Part shown: positions 5,902 to 9,612 of the stretch, piece after piece | Layout of the letters: the number at the start of each line of letters is the position of its first letter | Numbering within the stretch: position 1 is the first letter of the stretch | From: JAYSFC01 sp041913505 | GTDB lineage: Bacteria > Pseudomonadota > Gammaproteobacteria > Burkholderiales > Burkholderiaceae_C | Length of the DNA: 9,612 nucleotides | Reading direction: 5' to 3' | NCBI GenBank assembly: GCA_041913505.1 | Contig: JAYSFC010000131.1 | Span: 1 to 9,612, forward strand | The notes under the pieces: generated by a model | Told to the model about the DNA's origin: nothing | The model's database searches: none | The model's input: the letters and a program-made list of their open reading frames with translations, nothing else | Made by a program: the position numbers and the translations under genes

Positions 5902-6706
5902 ACCCAACGCCGTGAAAGCCATCACCCAATGGCCTTGCGGGGCCCGCGCACGTATCTCCGGCCTGCTCACCGACATCGACGACACCCTCACCACCGACGG
6001 CGCCATCACCCCCGACGCGCTCGGTGCGCTGGCCGCGCTGAAGGCCGTCGGCCTGCACGTCATCCCCATCACCGGCCGCCCCGTGGGCTGGAGCGCGCCC
6101 TTCGCACTGGCCTGGCCCGTGGATGCCATCGTGGCTGAGAACGGTGCCGCGGCGCTGCGGCGCAATGCCGGGGGCGGGCTCGACAAGTGCTACCAGCAAG
6201 ATGCCGCCACGCGCGCCGCCCACTTCGCGCGCATGCAGGCGGTGCTGGCCGAAATCGAAGCTCAGGTGCCCGGCGCGCGCCGCGCCGCCGACTCGGCGGG
6301 CCGCGAGTGCGACATCGCCATCGACCACAGCGAATTCACGCACATGCCGCAGGCGGATATCGACCGCTGCGTCGACCTCATGCGCGCCGCGGGCATGAGC
6401 GCCACGGTGAGCAGCATCCACATCAACGGCTGGTACGGCGCGCACAACAAGCTCGAAGGCGCGCGCTGGATCGTGCGCGAGCTCCTGGGCCGCGATCTCG
6501 ACGCCGAGCTGGAGCGCTGGGTCTACATCGGCGATTCGACCAACGACCAGCTCATGTTCGAGCACTTTCCGCACAGCGTGGGCGTGGCCAACATCGCGCG
6601 CTTCGTGCCGCAGCTCGCGCACCTGCCGCGCTACATCACCCAGGGCGAGCGTGGCGCGGGATTTGCCGAGCTGGCGCGCTTGATTCTGGCCTCCAGCGGG
6701 CGATAG
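5882..6706 (+). CDS. HAD-IIB family hydrolase (sugar-phosphatase type)
   Basis: Cytosolic phosphatase of the HAD superfamily, subclass IIB, which includes phosphomannomutase, trehalose-, sucrose- and mannosylglycerate-phosphate phosphatases. The motifs are complete: LLTDIDDTLTTDG with nucleophile D31 and acid/base D33, ITGRP (63-67) as motif II, HNKLEGA with K190 as motif III, and YIGDSTNDQLMFE (215-227) as motif IV. The 274-residue length suits the family. ATG 5882 gives a 20-base overlap with the glycosyltransferase stop. GTG 5912 is a possible later start that would remove ten non-conserved residues. The tight overlap places it in the glycan cluster, where it could make or clear a sugar phosphate for the nucleotide-sugar donor. 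That role is inferred; the substrate is unknown. Last gene of the cluster. Confidence 0.85.
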   Translation: MGTAPHEPNAVKAITQWPCGARARISGLLTDIDDTLTTDGAITPDALGALAALKAVGLHVIPITGRPVGWSAPFALAWPVDAIVAENGAAALRRNAGGGLDKCYQQDAATRAAHFARMQAVLAEIEAQVPGARRAADSAGRECDIAIDHSEFTHMPQADIDRCVDLMRAAGMSATVSSIHINGWYGAHNKLEGARWIVRELLGRDLDAELERWVYIGDSTNDQLMFEHFPHSVGVANIARFVPQLAHLPRYITQGERGAGFAELARLILASSGR

Positions 6707-6707
6707 T

Positions 6708-6748
6708 GCTTTTCAGCCCTGCGCCAACAGCTGCGTTTTTGATAGCTA
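6708..6748 (-). repeat. Comamonadaceae-type intergenic element supplying the stop codon of the binding-protein gene
   Basis: Minus-strand TAGCTATCAAAAACGCAGCTG (6748-6728) continues as TTGGCGCAGGGCTGAAAAGC to 6708. It resembles a short intergenic sequence often seen between convergent genes in Acidovorax-like genomes (TAGCTATCAAAAA..AGCTG..GGCGC..AGGGCTG). The TAG of the binding-protein gene is the first three bases of the element. It fills the gap between two convergent stop codons. On the plus strand, CAGC and GCTG flank a 12-base loop and are followed by CGTTTTT, a weak terminator-like form. The family assignment is from memory; the terminator role is a guess. Confidence 0.5.
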
Positions 6749-7708
6749 TGCCGGCTTGGCGAGGCCGAGCCGCTCGATGAGCACCCGCTCGCGCGCGAAG
6801 GTTTCCTGCGCGAACCGGAGGTAGGCGGCCGAGCCCATGTACATGGGCACCATGTCGTAGCGCGCAAGCGCGGTCTTGTACGCGTCCTGCTCCATGGCGT
6901 GCTTGAAGGCGTCGTGCAGCCGCTGGACCACGGCGGCCGGCGTGCCCCGGGGCGCACCGATGCCGAAGGGCGAGTTCTGCACGATATCGAGCCCCAGTTC
7001 GCGCAGCGTGGGGGCGTCAGGGAACTTGGCGAGCCGCTCGGCGCCCCAGGTGTTGAGCACGCGCAGCTTGCCGGCCTCGACCTGCGGCGCGAAACCAGTC
7101 GAGTCGGCCGCCGCCATGATCTGCCCGCCCAGGATGGCCTGCATGAGGTCGGCGCTGCCCTTGAACGGCACGTGCAGCAGCTCGATGCCCAGCTGCTGGG
7201 CGATGCGCTCCATGGTCAGGTGCGGGCTCGTGAGCGTGCCCGTGGAGCCGTAGCTGAGCTTGCCCGGGTTGGCCTTGGCCCAGGCCACGAAGTGCGTCCA
7301 GGTCTTGAGCGGCGAATCGGCGGGCACGACCAGACCGAAGGCATAGCCCGTGACGTTGAGCACGTAGGTGATGTCCTTGACCGGGTCCCATGCGATCTTG
7401 GTGGTGTAGGGCAGGCGGAACACGCCCAGCGGAATCTGCGCGACCGTATAGCCATCGGGTGCGCTGGACTGCAGCGCCTGCGCGGGCAGCGTGCCGCCCG
7501 CGCCGGGCTTGTTTTCCACGATCACGGGCTGGCCCAGCGCCTTGCCGGCCGCATCGGCCAGCGCGCGCATGGTGATATCGGTGGGGCCGCCTGCCGGGAA
7601 GGCCACGAGCAGCCGGATGGGCTTGGCCGGAAAGGCCTGCGCGCGGGCGGCCAGGGCGGGCGCGGCCAGCGAGGCGGCTCCCCATTGGATCAATCGACGG
7701 CGCTGCAT
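6746..7708 (-). CDS. Bug/TctC-family periplasmic solute-binding protein
   Basis: Extracytoplasmic binding protein of the tripartite tricarboxylate transporter family, greatly expanded in beta-proteobacteria and binding small carboxylates or related compounds. The 320-residue length is typical. The N terminus MQRRRLIQWGAASLAAPALA with ARAQA after it looks like a Tat signal peptide cut near residue 25. Family motifs follow: FPAKPIRLLVAFPAGGPTDI (26-45), VIVENKPGAGGTL (62-74), NPGKLSYGSTGTLTSPHL (147-164), LLHVPFKGSADLMQAILGGQ (177-196), GKLRVL and FPDAPTLRELG (229-239). ATG 7708 is chosen because GGAG (7720-7717) lies eight bases upstream and the signal peptide starts there. The open frame before it has no such features. 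No TctA/TctB membrane genes are in the window, so it is an orphan. It is divergent from ornithine cyclodeaminase, which may hint at its ligand. Confidence 0.93.
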   Translation of the reverse strand: MQRRRLIQWGAASLAAPALAARAQAFPAKPIRLLVAFPAGGPTDITMRALADAAGKALGQPVIVENKPGAGGTLPAQALQSSAPDGYTVAQIPLGVFRLPYTTKIAWDPVKDITYVLNVTGYAFGLVVPADSPLKTWTHFVAWAKANPGKLSYGSTGTLTSPHLTMERIAQQLGIELLHVPFKGSADLMQAILGGQIMAAADSTGFAPQVEAGKLRVLNTWGAERLAKFPDAPTLRELGLDIVQNSPFGIGAPRGTPAAVVQRLHDAFKHAMEQDAYKTALARYDMVPMYMGSAAYLRFAQETFARERVLIERLGLAKPA

Positions 7709-7836
7709 GGCAGCTTCTCCTGGAGTGGACAACCCGTCGATTGCAGCGCAAACCCGCCACGCCCCAGCCTGCCGAAAACCCTGAGCCCCCGCCACGGTAC
7801 GCTGCGGCCACAATGCGGCTGAGGGGAACCGACTTC
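7709..7836. other. Divergent intergenic region between binding protein and ornithine cyclodeaminase
   Basis: 128 bases between divergent start codons. It holds both ribosome binding sites: GGAG at 7720-7717 on the minus strand, and GAGGGG at 7821-7826 on the plus strand ten bases before the cyclodeaminase ATG. The promoters of both genes should lie here. I see no convincing -35/-10 pair on either strand and no clear operator palindrome. No regulator gene lies next to it in the window. Confidence 0.55.
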
Positions 7837-8871
7837 ATGACCCGCCTCATCGACCTGCCTACCCTGGCGCACCTGGTGCGCGACACCGGCCCCGCGCGCT
7901 TCCTGGCCGGGCTGACCGCGCGGATCGAGGCCGACTTCCGCCGCTGGCCCGCGTTCGAGAAGTCGGCGCGCCTGGCCCACCACTCTTCACGCGGCGTGAT
8001 CGAGCTCATGCCCGTGTGCGACGGCGAGCGCTACAGCTTCAAGTACGTCAACGGCCACCCCGGCAATCCGCAGCTCGGCCTGCCCACGGTGATGGCCTTC
8101 GGCGTGCTGGCCGACGTGGCCACGGGCGCGCCGCTGCTGCTGTCCGAAGCCACGCTGCTCACCGCGCTGCGCACGGCCGCCACGTCGGCCCTGGCGGCGC
8201 GCACGCTCGCGCGGCCCGGCGGCCAGCGCATGGCGCTGATCGGCAACGGCGCGCAGGGCGAGTTTCAGGCACTGGCCTTCCATGCGCTCGTGGGCATCAC
8301 GGAGATCGCGCTGTTCGACACCGACCCGGGCGCCACGGACAAGCTCGAACGCAACCTCGCGGGCCTGCTGCCCGGCCTGCGGCTCACGCGCGCGCCCACG
8401 GTGGCCGAGGCCGTGCGCGGCGCGGCCATCGTGACCACGGCCACGGCCGCCAAGCGCCGTGCCGCAGTGCTCACACCCGACATGATCGAGCCCGGCATGC
8501 ACCTCAACGCCGTGGGTGGCGACTGCCCCGGCAAGACCGAGCTGCACCCCGACGTGCTGCGCGGCGCGCGCATCTTCGTCGAGTACGAGCCCCAGACGCG
8601 CGTGGAGGGCGATATCCAGCAGCTCGCGCCCGACCACCCCGTGACCGAGCTCTGGCATGTGCTCACGGGCGAGGCGCCGGGCCGCGAGCGGGATGACGAG
8701 GTGACTGTGTTCGACTCCGTGGGCTTCGCACTCGAGGACCATGCCGCGCTGTGCTACCTGAACGCGCTGGCCGAGGAGCGCGGCCTGGGCACATCCATCG
8801 CGCTCGTACCCGGGGCCGGAGCGCCCAAGGACCTGTTCGCGCACACGCTGGGCGATATCACCCAGGGTTGA
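7837..8871 (+). CDS. ocd: Ornithine cyclodeaminase
   Basis: NAD-dependent cytosolic enzyme converting L-ornithine directly to L-proline and ammonia. The 344 residues match the true bacterial ornithine cyclodeaminase type (P. putida enzyme, 350 aa) rather than alanine dehydrogenase or a crystallin-like relative. Seen are SRGVIELMPV (51-60), YSFKYVNGHPGNP (66-78), LRTAATSALAARTLA (111-125), the dinucleotide-binding MALIGNGAQGEFQALAF (132-148), and NAVGGDCPGKTEL (224-236). R45, E56, K69 and R112 fall at the residue numbers I recall for the substrate-contacting groups of the P. putida enzyme, and D229 corresponds to its catalytic Asp228. ATG 7837 follows GAGGGG at good spacing. An upstream in-frame ATG at 7813 lies before that site and would add eight non-family residues. 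It is divergent from the Bug binding protein, so ornithine or arginine-derived nitrogen uptake is a possible shared theme. Confidence 0.94.
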   Translation: MTRLIDLPTLAHLVRDTGPARFLAGLTARIEADFRRWPAFEKSARLAHHSSRGVIELMPVCDGERYSFKYVNGHPGNPQLGLPTVMAFGVLADVATGAPLLLSEATLLTALRTAATSALAARTLARPGGQRMALIGNGAQGEFQALAFHALVGITEIALFDTDPGATDKLERNLAGLLPGLRLTRAPTVAEAVRGAAIVTTATAAKRRAAVLTPDMIEPGMHLNAVGGDCPGKTELHPDVLRGARIFVEYEPQTRVEGDIQQLAPDHPVTELWHVLTGEAPGRERDDEVTVFDSVGFALEDHAALCYLNALAEERGLGTSIALVPGAGAPKDLFAHTLGDITQG

Positions 8872-8879
8872 GGAATCAG

Positions 8880-8919
8880 AACAGCTGGTAGTGCTTATCG
8901 TGCGGCACTTTATTGCTCC
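8880..8919. repeat. Short convergent intergenic gap with possible degenerate family element
   Basis: The 48 bases between the convergent stops of ornithine cyclodeaminase and the Cys-cluster gene contain ACAGCTGGTAGTGCTTAT. This resembles a worn copy of the AGCTGCTAGCGCTTAT-type intergenic motif of Comamonadaceae. AGTGC (8890-8894) and GCACT (8905-8909) form a five-pair inverted repeat followed by TTATT, too weak to call a terminator with confidence. Confidence 0.3.
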
Positions 8920-9267
8920 TTATTCAGGAGCATCTTGCCCTCCCGCACGCTCGGCCTGCAGATCGGCATCGCAGCCCGTGCCCGCCGCGATCCAGCGCCG
9001 CGCCAGGGCCGCCACCGCGCGCTGCGCCCAGGGGTGGCGCCAGCCCGTCACGCCCCCGGGATCGGTCACCGCGCCGCAGTCATAGCGCCGGGCCACTGGC
9101 GACCACCGCAGCGCCGCGCAGGCCCCCGTGCGGCGGCGCGACAGCAGCATGCCCAGCGGGCAAGGCTCGGCCAGGCAGCACAGGCCGCAGCCGTTGCACG
9201 GCGCGCCCAGCACGGGTTTTCCGGGCGCTGCGGGCTCGATGCGGATGGTGCGGTGCAGCGAGGCCAA
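8920..9267 (-). CDS. YkgJ-like Cys-cluster (metal-binding) small protein
   Basis: 115 residues with a dense cysteine cluster: APCNGCGLCCLAEPCPLG (C24, C27, C30, C31, C36), then C50 and YDCG (C64). This is the CxxCxxCC pattern of the YkgJ family, thought to bind iron-sulfur clusters or zinc. The molecular function is unknown. The C-terminal third is Ala/Arg-rich, with RAVAALARRWIAAG, and shows no further motif beyond the C at 98. The start is TTG 9267, 11 bases after the uvrA stop. No in-frame ATG or GTG lies in the preceding 90 bases or so, and no strong ribosome binding site is visible, so translation may be coupled to uvrA. Expression would then follow the uvrA transcript. Family assignment is fairly sure; start and role are less so. 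Confidence 0.75.
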   Translation of the reverse strand: MASLHRTIRIEPAAPGKPVLGAPCNGCGLCCLAEPCPLGMLLSRRRTGACAALRWSPVARRYDCGAVTDPGGVTGWRHPWAQRAVAALARRWIAAGTGCDADLQAERAGGQDAPE

Positions 9268-9278
9268 GGGGCGGTCCG

Positions 9279-9612
9279 TCAGCAGCCGATGGCGCCCTCC
9301 GCGGCAGGCGCCGCGGAACGCTGCGCGCCCCCCTGGCCGCGCGCCAGCACCGGCGCCAGGGCCTGGCCCGTGTGCGTGCCCAGGGCCACCACGGCCTCGG
9401 GCGCGGCGGCGGCCACGATGCGCCCGCCGCCCTGCCCGCCCTCGGGGCCCAGGTCGATGATCCAGTCGGCCTCGGCGATCACGTCGAGGTCGTGCTCGAT
9501 CACCACCACGCTGTGGCCGCCGTCCACCAGGCGGTGCAGCACGCGGATGAGCTTGTCCACGTCGGCCATGTGCAGGCCCACGGTGGGCTCGTCGAGCACG
9601 TAGAGCGTGTGC
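9279..9612 (-). CDS. uvrA: UvrABC excinuclease subunit A, C-terminal end (runs off right edge)
   Basis: DNA-damage recognition ATPase of nucleotide excision repair. The visible 110 residues are the end of the second ABC ATPase domain: HTLYVLDEPTVGLHMADVDK (Walker B and D-loop), HSVVVIEHDLDVIAEADWII (H-loop histidine), DLGPEGGQGGGRIVAA and THTGQALAPVL, a classic UvrA C terminus. The usual EPTTGLH reads EPTVGLH here. After APVL there is a tail of about 24 residues rich in Ala, Gly and Gln (LARGQGGAQRSAAPAAEG) ending GC, with no zinc or membrane motif; such low-complexity tails vary among species. The stop is TGA at 9281-9279, followed closely by the Cys-cluster gene. Confidence 0.96.
   Translation of the reverse strand, partial: HTLYVLDEPTVGLHMADVDKLIRVLHRLVDGGHSVVVIEHDLDVIAEADWIIDLGPEGGQGGGRIVAAAAPEAVVALGTHTGQALAPVLARGQGGAQRSAAPAAEGAIGC

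Noticed and set aside
6899..7822. Plus-strand open frame opposite the Bug binding protein.
   Set aside because: Arg/Gly/His-rich shadow with no motif. The minus strand has a signal peptide, ribosome binding site and family motifs.
7813..7836. Earlier ATG for ornithine cyclodeaminase at 7813.
   Set aside because: The GAGGGG ribosome binding site lies between this ATG and the ATG at 7837, and the extra eight residues are not part of the family N terminus.
7987..8844. Minus-strand open frame opposite ornithine cyclodeaminase.
   Set aside because: Shadow of a gene with all catalytic residues in place on the plus strand.
8935..9603. Plus-strand open frame across the Cys-cluster gene and the uvrA end.
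   Set aside because: Low-complexity Arg/Ala/Pro reading. Both minus-strand genes are recognisable.
1..9612. CRISPR array, tRNA, rRNA, insertion sequence ends or phage genes.
   Set aside because: I found no regularly spaced repeats, tRNA-like cloverleaf, transposase motifs or terminal inverted repeats.

Overview
The window is GC-rich DNA with the gene content and codon use of a betaproteobacterium, most likely a member of the Comamonadaceae (Acidovorax and relatives). This rests on the close fit of AhcY, RF3 and UvrA to betaproteobacterial forms as I remember them. It also rests on an SAH riboswitch ahead of ahcY and on intergenic TAGCTATCAAAAA-type motifs that I associate with this family. 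No database search was possible.

Layout. The minus strand at 1-274 carries the N-terminal part of S-adenosylhomocysteine hydrolase (ahcY, running off the left edge). Its leader holds a perfect TATAAT -10 box, a drawable SAH riboswitch aptamer (342-413) and a hairpin plus U-run just before the ribosome binding site. Divergently, prfC (release factor 3, GTG start at 549) runs to 2177. Fourteen bases later begins a tightly packed plus-strand cluster, 2192-6706. It encodes an acyltransferase-3 membrane protein, a polytopic membrane protein resembling GT-C glycosyltransferases, a four-helix half-size DMT/EamA transporter, a GT2 polyprenyl-phosphate glycosyltransferase and a HAD-IIB phosphatase. 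Every gene in the cluster overlaps the next by 4-20 bases.

Two convergent or divergent metabolic genes follow. A Bug/TctC-type periplasmic binding protein lies on the minus strand (6746-7708) and a well-conserved ornithine cyclodeaminase on the plus strand (7837-8871), with a 128-base divergent intergenic region between them. The right end is minus strand: a short Cys-cluster (YkgJ-like) protein at 8920-9267, directly downstream of the C-terminal end of uvrA (9279-9612, running off the right edge).

How the genes may work together. The cluster has the parts of a lipid-linked sugar decoration pathway. The GT2 would load a sugar onto undecaprenyl phosphate, and the small DMT protein would flip it across the inner membrane. 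The GT-C-like protein would transfer it to a surface glycan, and the acyltransferase would acylate that glycan. This is the Gtr/Arn logic with a half-DMT protein in the place normally held by GtrA, and with an added HAD phosphatase of unknown substrate. The first three genes look less GC-rich than the GT2 and HAD genes, which suggests a mosaic origin. This cluster and the ahcY leader are the parts most worth a second look.
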